Below, piece after piece: positions 11,601-24,109 of a DNA stretch of 64,000 nucleotides. Position 1 is the stretch's first letter. Every line of letters begins with the position of its first letter. The stretch is taken from the NCBI RefSeq assembly GCF_019649055.1, contig NW_026570408.1, positions 106,256 through 170,255 on the forward strand, given 5' to 3'. The position numbers and the translations under genes are program-made. The notes under the pieces are model-generated. The model was not told the origin of the DNA. It did not search any database and worked only from the letters and a program-made list of their open reading frames with translations. The stretch comes from Paramacrobiotus metropolitanus. Taxonomy: Eukaryota > Tardigrada > Eutardigrada > Parachela > Macrobiotidae.

Positions 11601-14203
11601 TAGATCGGGAGAGACCAATAACTGATAAAACACAGTAATGCGATCATAACGCCGTATAACTAAATAACTATTATTTAAATAAGTCTGTTTATAAAAGTCT
11701 GTTTAATAAGTCTGTTTAAGTGCAAATGTAATCAGCGATAAAACGGATTAAGCAAAATTCTAATGCATTCTGTATTTCGTTGCAGGGTTGCACAGACAGT
11801 GATTTTTATCGCATTAATTGGAAAACTCCCGGTTTGCCGTCAAATTGTTTCGCGTTTAGTACCAGTTCTGGGCTTCCCTGGATCCTTGTTTTTACCCCCA
11901 TTCAACCGTACAATCAATTCTATTGTGATGTCGGCCAAGGGGTCAGTTATTCGGGAAATATAACGGCTTACGACGTGTATAACCCTGGTGTCAATCTGGC
12001 TACGTGGAGCATAACGGTATGTCTCGAGATTCAAAATCCAGTTCAAAGTGGAAAACCTTCCAACTTCTTTTGCGTTTATTTAGTTAAGCCAATAGTCGAA
12101 AAACAACGGTTGTCGTGTCAGCTTCATTTCGAGCCCTGACATAAACCCTTGGGTTGTTCGCGTTCTCAGAGAAAAAGTTTTAACTGCAGTCTGTAGGTTA
12201 AAAGGAAATTAGAACAACTGTGCAAGACTCATTAAGAACAATAATATAACGAGGAGAATTTCCAAGAGAAAATCCGATCAGTTCCGCAGACGGTAGAATC
12301 GGGTACATTCAAACCGATCATCGTGCTATGTTTTTTTAACGTGGATAGATGACAGTAGATAACCAGTTACGGCCGCCCGGGACTGCCAGCTTTAAAACTG
12401 ACGAAGAAAACGCGAAAAACTGGCATTACCAGATCCCGGTTATCCGACGCTTTCTGAGCTGAACAGACAAAAGAAGCGCCAATTCGCTGTCTTCCGGCAC
12501 AGCCATTACGCCCATTACATAGGATAGGTGTTTATGAGGGTACGAGGCATAAGCCCATCTCAAAACACGGCCACAGTTATATTTGGGAAATGTAACAGAG
12601 ATAGGCTTTGAGCCATAGCGCCGACTACGGTGATATCTCACGCACAACTGTGACCGTATTTCGAGATGCAGGCTTGTGCCATGTTGATCATCACAAGACT
12701 CGCCGTCCGTGGTGCATTTGGACACCAAAATATTTGTTTTAACGTTACTGCTCCATTAAGATTAAACTGCGTGCACGGGACGCCGGTATACAAAGCCTGA
12801 AAAGCCAAAGCGTGGATTACTTAGTTGCAACTGCAAGGCGTATGTATCTCCGTAGACGTAACCAGTCCTATAATTTCAGGTTGACACTTCAGGGATGGAA
12901 CACTGCGTCGCCAGCGGGGCGTATCCAGTAAACGCAAATTGCTGGGGTATGTATAAAACCAGTAGAACACTCTACGGCTTCGCGAGGGCAAACAGCAAAG
13001 GTAGAAATATCTGTTGCACGGTCCCTGTTCGAGACATGACTGTAGTGACCAGAAAACGCCACTGTTGCTCCGTACCGTTATACGTTAACGTACTCCGAGT
13101 CAGTTAAAACATACCAAGATAGAATTAATTTGTTTTAATTTGCTCATAGACTGTATTAACTTTCCATTCCGAGTCTTATTTGTACTCAACTTATACGGGG
13201 TCTCTTAGTACTACATTATTTCCGTGATACTGAATAAATACAGTACCTCCGCTTGATTGACAGCCTAAGCTGCATGTCGGTAATGTTTGCACACTGCAGG
13301 TGCAGTCGTGTCTCGCTCCGGAATCAAGCACGTGTAGGTCGTGTGTTTACTTATGGGATTTCCTAGAGTCATCCAGTACTAATTGATAATATACATAACT
13401 CTGCAAATTGCAGCTAGCCTTTCACCCATGCCTGGCCCCATTTTTCGTCCGACAAGTTGCGATTACAGTGTTTTAACAAATATCGTATTCGGCGAGGTAC
13501 GTGCAAGTTGTATCGTTATTTTTGTATCTATACAAACGTACCATCTGAAACTTAAGTATGTAATTTGTAAATTGCAGTTAATGTTATTAACGTAGTAAGG
13601 TGTCAAATACACAGCAAGTAGTCGTATGAATAGAAGTGTACTAAATAGGTAAATGCACCGTTTCAGGCCAGCACTATATGACCGAAACAATGCCATACAC
13701 ATTAACACATATAATAAATATTAGACCAAATTTACTAAAGCGCCCATGCCGTAACTAAAGCCAAAATGTTTCCTTTCCGATTGTGTTGCTATAACTAGCC
13801 CAAATACACCAGTTCCAGTATTTCTTTCCACTAGGGTTGCCAGTATTACCCGGACCTCAATCCACGATATGAGCTATCCGGGTTTAATTCGTGCAGCGCG
13901 GTGCAACTTGTTAACAATTCCTTAATTTTTGATGTTTCCAATGGCACTTCATGTAACATTACATCAGCAATGTCGCATACGGGAACTCTTACGGTGTATC
14001 ATTCCTACTACCAGGCGGCTTTTTGGAATTCGTGGCAGATACAGGTAAAATGACCGTCTCAGTCCCTAAATCTTCTTAATGTACGGTGCAGCGTAAGATG
14101 TTTATAGCTGTTGACTGGCGGCCTGCAACCTTGTGCCGACTACTGGGCGGGTACCGGCACATTGCCAACCACTGTCACTACCACGCCTTGGTGGACGGGA
14201 TAA
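8684..14203 (+). CDS. Secreted four-module protein, 13 exons (copy 3)
   Basis: Exons 8684-9044, 9139-9209, 9270-9458, 9702-9795, 10041-10117, 10506-10697, 11152-11221, 11304-11377, 11786-12016, 12880-12946, 13414-13496, 13835-14044 and 14108-14203 splice to 605 codons with consistent phases (1-0-0 repeated). Exon 8 could alternatively start six bases later. The protein starts with a signal peptide (ILVTFIIGLVYVVAEC). A Pro/Gly stretch (PGPPGPGPGD) follows, then a Trp/Met-rich patch, a Cys/Gly-rich patch and an Asn/Ser/Thr-rich linker. Four modules of about 105 residues follow. Each has a GPFFP..C-type start, a G-C...FELTGLPC exon with IVFD..GC.VG.G..Y.G.L.A.D, and a VDT..LQ.C end with a Thr/Pro-rich spacer. 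Modules 3 and 4 are more diverged. There is no transmembrane segment, so secretion into matrix, cuticle or egg covering is plausible. I do not recognise a named family. Confidence 0.85.
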
Positions 14204-15117
14204 CACAAGATGATCTACGATTAAAGGAGCATGAGTGAAACAATATAGCTCCTAATTTTGGAAGCTGCTGGTTATTGTGTTAACGTGTTGCTATGTATGG
14301 CGACCGACGACCGTTATAAATCCGCTTTTTACCGCCGGAACCCAGAAACCCCCGAGTCAGCATATTTACTTGCACTGGCTATTAAGTTTACTGCTTCGCC
14401 TTGCTTAGTACGCGCTACGCAGTACAACTGAAATGGCACGTTTGAAGAAAGGATTGTATAGACTCTGCACACTCCAAAGTACTGTACGGTATACGTTGTC
14501 ACATACTGGATTCTGGAGTGGAGTTTGTGTTTAGTTAGTCTAGCGGCCCAACCGAAATACAATTAGTACTTACCGAGATCATCAGAAATCATGAACAATT
14601 ACAACTACCACGTGGTACATGGGTAAACGGCCTTTTCTAATACGGGAAAGTACAGCACATGTTTTCAGGCCATAACGGCTCGCTCGGAATGAAATCTCTG
14701 AAAAAATTCTACAACCTATTTCACAACGCGAAACTAAGAAAGAAACAAATTTATATCCTAGTCACACTGCTAGTATGAACGAGTATATTGTACATACTGA
14801 AATATTGCTTAAGCAGTACGCTCGGCTGGAGGTGTTTACTTACGGACGTATAAGATAACAGTCGAATTACATCGTAAAAGGGTTCGCTAATTTGTTGCCA
14901 CTTGCCAGTATTAATTTTTTTTAAATAATACGCAAAATTATTAATAAATCAGTTCCTTACGAATATCTATTTTTAAACTGTCATCGCATGCACAGAGCGC
15001 TTGCATATTTTATGAAAATGCAGTGATCGTTTGACTATTCGCAAATTTACCGCTCGATTGGGAAACCAAATTACTTAAGCAGCAGCCACACGCTTCACAC
15101 ACTCACAACAAAGCACA
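14204..15117. other. Intergenic, no gene seen
   Basis: AT-rich sequence between the end of copy 3 and the minus-strand gene at 15.3 kb. No exon or repeat was recognised. Confidence 0.6.
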
Positions 15118-15121
15118 TTGT

Positions 15122-15127
15122 GCTTTA
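15122..15127 (-). terminator. Poly(A) signal of the small secreted-protein gene
   Basis: On the minus strand an AATAAA lies about 160 bases after the stop codon of the gene at 15289-15594. A second near-match lies closer to the stop. Confidence 0.5.
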
Positions 15128-15288
15128 TTTATGTGATGATTCATTTTTTTTATTTCACAATGAATTCATCTGCCACGCCACGGCGTTTACGGCACCTCAA
15201 GGAACATACAACATCAGAGACCAATTCAGCCCAATACACAACGCAACAAATGCAGTCACAGGTAAACACCCAACACGTACAATTATCG

Positions 15289-15594
15289 TTATCCAAAGTA
15301 GCCGTAGTTATAGCCGTAATTGTACAAGCAGATACCCATGGAATTCCCCTTGCCATCGGGAATACAGGCTGTACCACAGCAGAACACCATCAGGTAGCAG
15401 GGACAGCGTTTATTGCGGGCGGACGACACCCCGCTCATCTGGCGTTCCATGAGGGCGTGGGCGCTGGCGACCGGATCCATGGCCATGGCCGGGATGGGCG
15501 CGAGACCTCCGTATGCGTATCCGTATCCTTGGCTGTGCACGCTCAGGCTGGCGAGAAGGACCACGAGGGCGGAAAATACTACAAGGTTGGCCAT
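15289..15594 (-). CDS. Small secreted Gly/Tyr- and Cys-rich protein
   Basis: An intronless frame of 101 aa. The start gives a clear signal peptide (MANLVVFSALVVLLASLSVHSQ). A Gly/Tyr-rich stretch follows (GYGYAYGG), then an Ala/Met/Pro middle ending near SARNKR, a possible basic cleavage site. A 38-residue C-terminal part then has six cysteines in the order C-x-C-x6-CC-x3-C-x11-C and ends in repeated YNYGY. The local G+C is higher than the surroundings, and a poly(A) signal follows. It could be a processed cysteine-knot-like peptide, an antimicrobial-type peptide or a structural protein, and nothing in the sequence decides. No paralogue was seen in the window. Confidence 0.75.
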   Translation of the reverse strand: MANLVVFSALVVLLASLSVHSQGYGYAYGGLAPIPAMAMDPVASAHALMERQMSGVSSARNKRCPCYLMVFCCGTACIPDGKGNSMGICLYNYGYNYGYFG

Positions 15595-18312
15595 TGTGCG
15601 TAACCGACGAGTGGGAATATTGCAGGTATTATTAGCGAAAAAAAGTTATTAAGCCTAAAATTAAAAGCTGCTAACTACAACGGATGGTGACTGACTGAAA
15701 ACTGACTTTTGTTGTCAAGGTTTTTACCGATATGTAATGTTGCCAAGCGGAAAACGGTATGTGAATTTAAGATCATACGTTATTACAAATCTCGTGGAAA
15801 TACTTTCTGGCTGTATGAAGTGGTACTGTAGCAGCGTTATATTATTATTTTCGTATCTGGCAGTACATATTATTATTAAAAACTGTGGCTTATATGCGTA
15901 TTGTACAAACTTATTGTTTTCACTTAATACCAGCATTTTCATACAGCATGCATTTCATAGTGCCTTCCATACAGCAATACCAGCCGTACGGTCTAATGTA
16001 CCCTCTACTTGACCCGAGTTTCGGCCATAAACGGTACCCCCACAATGTACTGATGTATTAGTATTTGTATGAGTACCAGCAATTACTTGCGACCGTATAA
16101 AGTGATTTGAGTAAGTAAAATACAGTACAGTAATTATATTTTTTGCTGAAATGTTTATGGTAATGAGCGTTCTCAGTTGTCGTACTTAGCAGTTTCTCCC
16201 ATTATTGTGTGCACTATGACTAATATAATTTTGACGGACACGATTGATTTTTCTCCTTGTACAACATAAATAATTCTTGCACAACCGAGTTGTAATAAGA
16301 AAAAAGCAAACACACCCTTTCAATTATTATAATGTCGTTTTAAAGTAAAACATGACCTCTTACAGAATGCTGAATAGTGAATACTCTTCACCGTTTAGTG
16401 ATTTTGTGAGATAATCGGCGTTATTTCATATTCTTTTAAGAGTTCTCTAAATTTTAATTTTTTTTAATTTCGACATGGTACGAAAAATTTGTAATTTATA
16501 TCTGTGCGTAAATTATGCAGTAATAATATTCCGGTTTTACAGGAGATTGCGCAAGCGTCTTACATATATAATATTAAATTTCAACGAAGTGATATTAAAG
16601 TCTGTTTTACGATCTTTTCTTTACTCAGTTGCTTCCACAACTAATATAAAATTATGTACCCATATCATCGTTGTGAATCCGATCCCGCCATTATAATGTC
16701 ATTATAGCTGTAAGCTTTTGGAGGCTCATCGGTTCGTGGTGGTTCATAAATGCCTCATAAATGCCATTTGCTGCGCCACTGATAATAATTATTCTGTCGG
16801 TGGTGTTCGCATCGCCTGAAAATTTCGAAGACTGAAAAAATTGAAAAAAGTCACCACACTGCGTTATTACAGAAATCCAGCATTAGCATACAAGGTTTTT
16901 ATACTTCCGTAAGTTACATCAATGGCAGACCTACAGTAGTTAAATTACTTACCTTTTTACAGAATTACAGTTACAATAAGTAGCGCCATTGTGGCACATA
17001 ATAAGCTTCCGAGATACTGTAGAAGGGGATTCCCTGGAATCTATATGTAACTGGATTCCTTGGGATCTGTACGAGTACGGCTGCCTAGTTTGCGATTTGA
17101 ACAGAGAACTGGGAAAAGTGCCTGTGTGCGCGGGGTTTCAGTTTGTATAGCGGTAACTCACTTTCGGCTTGCATGGTAGGTCTGAAATTACTAAATCTCA
17201 GTTTTTGATTGTAGTATAAACTTTTCCCTTGTAAATCGTCCTCCACGGAACCGTGGTATAGTATATAAGTTTTCAAGGTTACTTTGAGCGCCTAACTCTA
17301 CCGGTATCGGCATCTGTGGGACGATCTTGGAGCAGATGCATGGGAAGCAGAATTGCGTGGGAAATCCCTTTCAACTACCTCAAATGCCGGTTTTTTAGAT
17401 GGCCGTGTCTACCTACACCATGTCGGTTTTCTAGATTTGTTATGTGGGTTTTCTGTACAACTTCCACGGGAATGCGGATCAATGATCATATTACTGATCT
17501 ACTTGTATTTTCTTGATATTGATAGTGTACCTTAGATACAGATCGCTATCCATATACCGTATCTATCTTGGAATGAAATCGTATAAATGAGTAATGCCAA
17601 TAGTTGCGAGCTTTGCTTAGAAAATTAGTCTCACATATTTACAGTATATCACCCCGCCAAAAAATCATATCCGAAAAAATTTTGACATTTTTTGCAAAAC
17701 TGTGTAAACTGCTGCTTATATCCAACAATTTTGCATCATGTACTGCGTCAAGGATTCTATGGGCGTGCTTTTAGTACCGACTGTAGCAATACTGCTGGGC
17801 AGTTCTCTGCTGCTGTTGCGTGTCAGCTGTACAGGTTCAGGTGGGTGTATCTGCTAAAACGCAAATCTTCCCGTGCGGGAGGGTGGCAGAGGCTTACCTA
17901 AATAATCTCTGTATTTGCTGCCGTCACCCTGCTGGTGCTTCACGTTGTGGCTGAACACGGTGCTTATGTGCCGTCCTGTATTTTAAGTTACGTACATACT
18001 CTATACTGAGTATGTACTCGATCTGGAACACTGGCCGGTACATAAGTATCATGTTCATCCCCAACGTATTTGTGCGGTTCCTACAAAACCATTTTTGCCA
18101 CTACTTGGTCTTCGATATATGCATGTGACCTTTGCAAAAGTCTTGGATATTCGAATTAATCCAGAATTAGATGTTGAACTTCGGAAAGCACAACGAAAAT
18201 GGTTATACAGCTGCGTTTTTTAACCAAAGAAAAATAAATGTCTGCAATTTGCTGACACAGATATGTTTCTGCAAAACGAATGACTCGTTAATTCACCTAA
18301 CTGTTCTTCCAG
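15595..18312. other. Intergenic, no supported gene
   Basis: AT-rich. A hydrophobic stretch near 17.92 kb (AAVTLLVLHVVAEHGA) resembles a signal peptide and lies upstream of the hormone-receptor exons, but it has no in-frame ATG or clear donor. Nothing else was recognised. Confidence 0.5.
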
Positions 18313-19814
18313 AGGAATCCGAGTTAGCGGAACAGCTGCCGGTTGCTTCAGAGGATCACGGGTTGACAGAGCAGCAGCTCAAATTTTTTCTGAGGCAAAA
18401 AATAGCTTTCGCAGAATGTAATAAAACGACATTAAATCAACCCTACCCGAATGACGGTAAGTATAATTTGTGTTGTGCTGAGTCTGCTGACCAGTAAAAT
18501 GTACTTATAAATAGAGAAACTACATGTATTATAGCCAATTATGGACTGTGTTATATATAAATTGCTAAATCAAAAATCATATTGTTACATCATAATGCTG
18601 TTACTGTAGTTGTTTTTATAAGACAAAGTACCACATCTCGAGACATGTGGGAAGTACTTCTCCTCTTCAGCTTCGTAGTATTACAGGTCAGGTTATTTGT
18701 TCAACAGTTATCCTTAGTTCTGGAAAAAAATCCTCAAGCCTATTCACATTTCCATAACAATTAATCGATAAAAAGAAGGAAAAGGAGATGAGTTATAATT
18801 TTAAAGAACTTAAGACCATTTAAGAGAGTTTTGTAGAAATCAAACCTGAAGCATGTAAATAATTAAATAATTTAAGAACTAACCTCACAGGGGTCAAATA
18901 TGTACGGACAATTTGGTTTTGAAATAGGTGGTTGATAAGACCGTAATACCAGTGAAGTACCGGTTGTATTTCGCCTTCTGTAGACTGTACATTGGTGAAT
19001 TTATGATTAGCGAACGGGGATGACTAATGAGCCTGTTAAACAGGTAGGCCCTACTGTCCCGCATTATTCGACACTTGGGGATGCTGGAATTATACACTGA
19101 CTGGGACGCGAGCTTACATTGCGTGTCCGGAGTGGGTGCATGAAGGTTTCGATGCCAAGTGTAAGGTCGCAATGAAACAGTACTGTTGCGAATCATATTT
19201 GAAAAATACATACCGTCTCGACTCATTGTACAATAATTACTTCCCTGATAGTGAACGCATTCAAAGACTGCACCGTCAACGGAACCTGGTGGCTACACCC
19301 GTTGACCGAAAAACATTGGTCAAATTACACTGCCTGTTATAAATACGAGACATTACAGTATCCCGGTGCGTATAAAAACAAATTTGGAGAATGGGTGACC
19401 ACGCCATTTCGTCAACCGTCACAAAGTCGAACTCGAACACGATATCGAAACGCCACAAAGTCCTTTGACGTTTTGCTAAACCGTCCCAGCTTTCTTAAAT
19501 TTTCTTAAATTTCTTAGCCGTGGCCCTTGTGAAGGTCGACTTCGTGCGTTCGGCATATCGTGACGGCTGACGACGTGTTTGTCGACACAGTGCCGGGAAG
19601 CCGTATTTCTTCTGGATGAGGCATTTAATAATGTATATTTAATTTGACTTAATATGGCGCATTCAGGATTGTTCATTTACTAATTTTTCTATATTTTAGA
19701 GCATCCGCCTACTAATATTAGTATGGAATCCACATCCGGAGCACAGGAACAGCAGCGCTATGGTTTAGCTACGCCACTTAACATTACTATTCCAGTTTCC
19801 ACATTCCGTCAAAA
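18313..19814 (+). CDS. Class B GPCR-type hormone-receptor ectodomain gene (7TM part not found)
   Basis: Four exons: 18313-18456, 19044-19160, 19252-19365 and about 19700-19814, joined by phase-1 introns with good sites. The first carries a helical stretch (LTEQQLKFFLRQKIAFAEC), as at the N-terminus of secretin-family receptors. The second gives YCPALFDTWGCWNYT.. and ACPEWV. The third gives DCTVNGTWWLHP.. and HWSNYTAC. Together these match the HormR/HRM domain: six cysteines, the FD..CW core and the G.W........W.NYT.C signature. This is the peptide-binding ectodomain of calcitonin, CRF, PDF or DH31-type receptors. The fourth exon is a Thr/Ser-rich linker ending near LNITIPVSTFRQ. The first exon (signal peptide) is not identified. 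I could not find any of the seven helices on this strand. It may be truncated, a secreted decoy, or continue after very long introns. Confidence 0.65.
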
Positions 19815-20398
19815 GTATTTTTATTAACTTTACCGTAAATCTCAATATAAACTTTCAGTGAGAATTTCTGAGAATTTCCAATCTAAGTAATGTTAAAATA
19901 TTGGGTTCGTACTTAGTTTGCTGGCAGTCTGGGGCATGATTTTGATTACTCTGCAGTCGATACTCGCTAGAGTAGAAGAAGTACAAAGCGCATGCGTAAA
20001 CTGCGCATTAAAGTCAAATTGACAAAGGTCGCTGAAAAAATGATTTCTATTTTCTAAAGTTGTTTGCGACTGGAAAAACAAGCACAAAAACTCAAACAGA
20101 TGCGCACAGTCAAATGTTCCATTATGATAAAATCGCTAATTACGTGTATAAGTAATTATAATTAACTATGAAAATGTCAAACCGGTCACGTCTGGTACGA
20201 TCGCCACAGTAAACGGGATACAGAAACCTCTACAGAAAACAATAAATATCCTTTACAGAAAACATCCTTTACAGAAAACAATAAATAGAGAACACAGACT
20301 CTTGCAATAATCAACTAAAACAACTTCTGTATACCGGCGGCAAACATGGTTAAAAATTGTGCTGGGCTCCACAAAATCTGTTATCTTTTTTATTTTAC

Positions 20399-21755
20399 CA
20401 CTAGTCACAGCCTGGTCATTTTCAGGCTCGTCCTTGTACATGTAACTGCCCTCTGCTATCTTGTTCATTCATCTTGATAACATTCGTGACGCCTGTAATT
20501 CTGAAGTTTAAGAAATAATTAAAAAATCGATGCGTTTTAATTTAATGTGTGGGGTTATCTTACATCTTACGTGAAAAACAAGGTCTGCCGGATTTACTGT
20601 CAGCCGCGCATCCGGTCTGTAATCTTAGAATAGAAACGTGCTTTAGGGAATATACTGAATTTTTTACCACGCCAGGTAAACAGTTCAGTTAGTAAATCCG
20701 TGAAATTCGAACTGGGCAAGACAGTGTATGTTCTCCTCCGACACATCCGCGGGCATCTTTCAAATAGAAACGATAACTAAAAACTCAATTATACGAAATA
20801 CAATATATATATAATATAGTGAATTAGCATTTCGACGGTTTATGTTTATAATCCCATGACCCATGTATTTAAGCGGCCATGCAAGGCGCCCAAGCGCCGG
20901 CTGCAAGAATCAGCCAGTAACACAAGTTTGTCCACATTATATAGAGCTGAAGTTCAATGGATCATCCCTTCCCCTTATGATTACACCACTTGCATCGTTA
21001 ATAAATCGTGCAAGTGGTACAAGCACAAGAAAAAGGGACGACCACACTTGTCCAGTTCGTTATAACAATGCAGATTCATTTTAAATCCCACATTAGCAAT
21101 GCCTCCAGAACAGTCCAGCGCAAAGCTACCGTTACACCGCAAATACGAGTAGATGGTCACCATCTATGTGCGCAGCAACGGAAGCTTTGCGTTGTTTAGG
21201 GTGGTTGGAAACTCAAAGCCAATCCAGTCTGTCCAGTCATAGCCAGAATCAGTGGGTACGGTGGTGCATGACGGCTGACCTGTCCTAATATATGCAAAAT
21301 CTGGGGACACAGAACCAACTATATCCTGATTTCATACGTTTTAAATCATTAAACTAAAAATTAGGAAATGTTAAGCAGCGTATGTGCTTCATGCAATAAA
21401 GTGCCAGCAACACGGACTCAATTAAAATTAGGCAGTAGACATAAAAGTTTATCTGATTTACACTGGGGTATATGAAATCGTATTGCACATTTTAAACAGT
21501 AGGTACTTACCGGTTCGCGTAACACCCAAAGAAACCGAGCAGAACGCCCAGAATGATGAATTCTATTTTAAGCAGTGCTTTTCTGGGCAAAGAGCCCACA
21601 TCGACTTTTAATGTTGACAATATCTGTTGACTGTTATCAGCATTAAGAGGATGATGTTGGGTTCCTTTACTAACCTGCACGTGGCCGGTCACGTATGAAA
21701 AATCAACCAAGTAACGCTGATTCCGCCGGTGCACCGGTGCACCGAAAACTTCCAC
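20399..21755 (-). pseudogene. Decayed relative A of the 40-kb membrane-protein gene
   Basis: Exon 21511-21755 ends in a hydrophobic segment (IEFIILGVLLGFFGCYA) and a GTAAGT donor in phase 2. An acceptor at 21285-21286 opens an ectodomain part (TGQPSC..DWTDWIGFEFP), then LDCSGGIANVGFKMNLHC. This follows the order of the intact gene's exon 1 (RPCSMTP..NWIAYKLP, then LACKGSVNNVGHRMT). The frame carries a TAG at 21164-21166 between the two parts, and the matching exon end (SYMYKDEP..TSG and a GTAAAA donor) is displaced to about 20399-20450. The extra intron after the signal peptide is shared with relative B but absent from the intact gene. An open stretch near 19.90-20.07 kb with a good acceptor could be a further decayed exon. 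Confidence 0.45.
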
Positions 21756-22619
21756 TGTCCGAGTAAGAATACCGTGCGGTTTTCATACTCTGACAGTGAA
21801 AGTTTTCGAATGTCAGCTTCGGATATTCAAAGCAGCCCGCTTTCACTGTAACGGTAAAGGATTTTCTCGCTTTTATCACGCTTAATTATTATAATGTAAC
21901 GGTTGTTACAACAGATAAAATTAAGTTTGCACTTTGCAGTATGTTCATAAATTCGACGTTAATGTTGATTTTTGCACGTTTTTCAGCACTTTAATTTGTT
22001 ATTATTTTGTATTCAAAACAAACATACTGTTTTCTCAAACCACGCACAGACACGATTGAATAGTTACTCGTATGTTGTTTTTCGTTTATACGGTAGTTAT
22101 TTATATTATTTTGTCTTCAACTACGACTCTGTATGTACGGTGATTTTGCTACTTTGGTTACTCTAGGCACTTACTGGCTAAATAAGTAAGAAAGAAAATA
22201 CTACCCGAGTAGTACTGTCGAACACGGGATACCGTACGTCGGCACTGCAGCTTCTCGGTTGGACAAACACGTGCTACTGGATAGAGAGAAAGTTTCTCCT
22301 CCATCCAGTAATACGAGTTTGTCGCGTTTAATAAAAACCGGGAGTTAGTTCAGTGTCACAGAACCTTTGAAATCTCGGCTCGGTCAATTCCTAGTACGAA
22401 TGAATTTTGTAGCTGTCTGAAAAAACGTTTGTAAAAAAAATAGTATGTCCTTGCGGCGACCATACCAAAGTGTGGATATTTCTAGAAACTGGACGTAGTA
22501 GGCTGAATTACCCACTGCATGTGGGTTTTATAAAAAATGAAACAGAGAATAAACGTAGGAGAGAATAATAGGAGAATAAACGTTCAATTCTCAGCTGTTT
22601 TCTGCTAAGAAAATTTTCT
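21756..22619. other. Intergenic, nothing recognised
   Basis: AT-rich. Open frames here are low-complexity and lack splice support. Confidence 0.55.
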
Positions 22620-22649
22620 TATACGCGCTAAAAACTATGAGCAATCATC

Positions 22650-23490
22650 GAACATAGCTAACGCTGAGTGAATGTAAACTAAACGACCAATCTTTCCGCA
22701 CCTCAACATACCGGAAGTGATAAGAGTGAAGACTCCAACCGAACGGTGGTAGGCTTATGGTGCATCGAAACACAAGCCCGTCCGAAAACAAGAGTTTAAA
22801 AGGGAAAACGGAGAAAATATTATTGTACAAGGCGCACGTATTATACGTACAGGCACATACAATAAGTAGCCGAGACATGCATGTGCCTGCGCATGGTCCT
22901 TGTATATCTGTACACTTTTGCCTCTTGTTTCCCAACGGGCTGTACAACGGTGCAACATCAGGCAGTACGATGCTACGTGCTGCAGTACAATTCTGTGATA
23001 AAGCACTTTAACCATCAGGCCATCCATTTAGCGTGCTGATCCGCTAATCGTTACCAATTCGAAGCATCTAATTCGAAGACCTGCGCTGTGTATACACTGA
23101 TGCAGTACCAGTTCTTGTGCATGTTGTGCTGCGCATTGGCGCCCTGGTTTTCCCACGCCGAACACAGATGGGAACGAACCAAACAAAGCAACCGGCGTGA
23201 TGCAGTGGCAAGCTAGGGAAACAGCCAGCCATGAATCGATCAGATATTTATCATACATTACATTACCGCTATTACCGCACCAACAAGTGACGCGGGTCAT
23301 ATTTATATTATTTTTGTGTTGTTGTTGAATGTCGAAGTCCTTACTTCGAGAAGGGTTCTTATGAGTTGCACCGCTGCACAAATTTGATGGACGGGCAATT
23401 CGCAAATTTGATATGTTTCAAACGATGTTTCGGGTGTTAAGAAAAACAACTTATGCCTTAATCTCGTATTATTATTTTCCGTAAAGTGAT
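22650..23490 (+). repeat. Dispersed repeat R4, copy 1
   Basis: Aligns in the same orientation with 37370-37980 and partly with 35560-35970. Shared landmarks are TCTTTCCGCACCTC, a TGTACAACGG/GTGCTGCAGTACAAT pair, CCGCTAATCGTTA, TGTTGTGCTG, GGGAACGAACC, AACAGCCAGCCATGAATCGA, and GTTTCGGGTGTTAAG followed by AACAACTTATGCC. No intact coding frame is conserved, so this is probably a non-autonomous element or part of a segmental duplication. Confidence 0.6.
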
Positions 23491-23919
23491 CGACTAATAA
23501 TAAACAGACATAATAATTTTCCAAATTTGCTGCTAGAAGTTTCAAGCAGATTCCGTTCTGGGGTTCACAGCGAAAGCTGGTTAGGCTACGGGCTTAGCGG
23601 GTTTCCGACTACGGGCTTTCAAAATATAAAATTGGTTCTGGTCGGTCTTTTCTGATTTGGCGGCTCTGGTGTATCCCATACGGGGCAATACGTGTATAGA
23701 TCTGAATCTGGATATATAAGCTGTAAGAAATTGTTGCACGTGTTCAATTTTCAGCATACTTCAAGTACGTATACAAAACCACCTCTCTGTTATATTTTGT
23801 ATTTTTGTGGATTGCGATGGTAAATATGCCATGCATGTGCCGTTTAATCAACTTTATAACAACAATAGTTAACGTTTCACGATCTTCAGACCAGAATAGT
23901 TTTCCGGAAATGGGGTTAG

Positions 23920-24109
23920 TCAGTAGAGGTGGTTAAGCGCAGACCGATGTCCATACTTGGCAACCGAAAGGCCAAACTGATTATCTACCGTGTGTGTATC
24001 CGTCCGTGAAAAGGCGACTGACATCAGCTTCTGGATGGCGGAGAACCCACGGCCAACTATGTATTTATACTTGGAAAATTCTGCGATCGCACGGTAACGA
24101 CCGTTACTG
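23920..24109 (-). other. Candidate terminal exon
   Basis: An acceptor with a pyrimidine-rich stretch (CCACATTGTTCAG) opens 63 codons (SNGRYRAIAEFSKYKYIVGR.. to ALNHLY, TGA) with balanced, protein-like composition. No partner exon could be joined in phase. It is unrecognised and low confidence. Confidence 0.25.

Noticed and set aside
20856-21065. Plus-strand frame with a basic tail (KWYKHKKKGRP)
   Set aside because: It lies opposite the ectodomain exon of relative A, which has homology support. No plus-strand splice partners were found.
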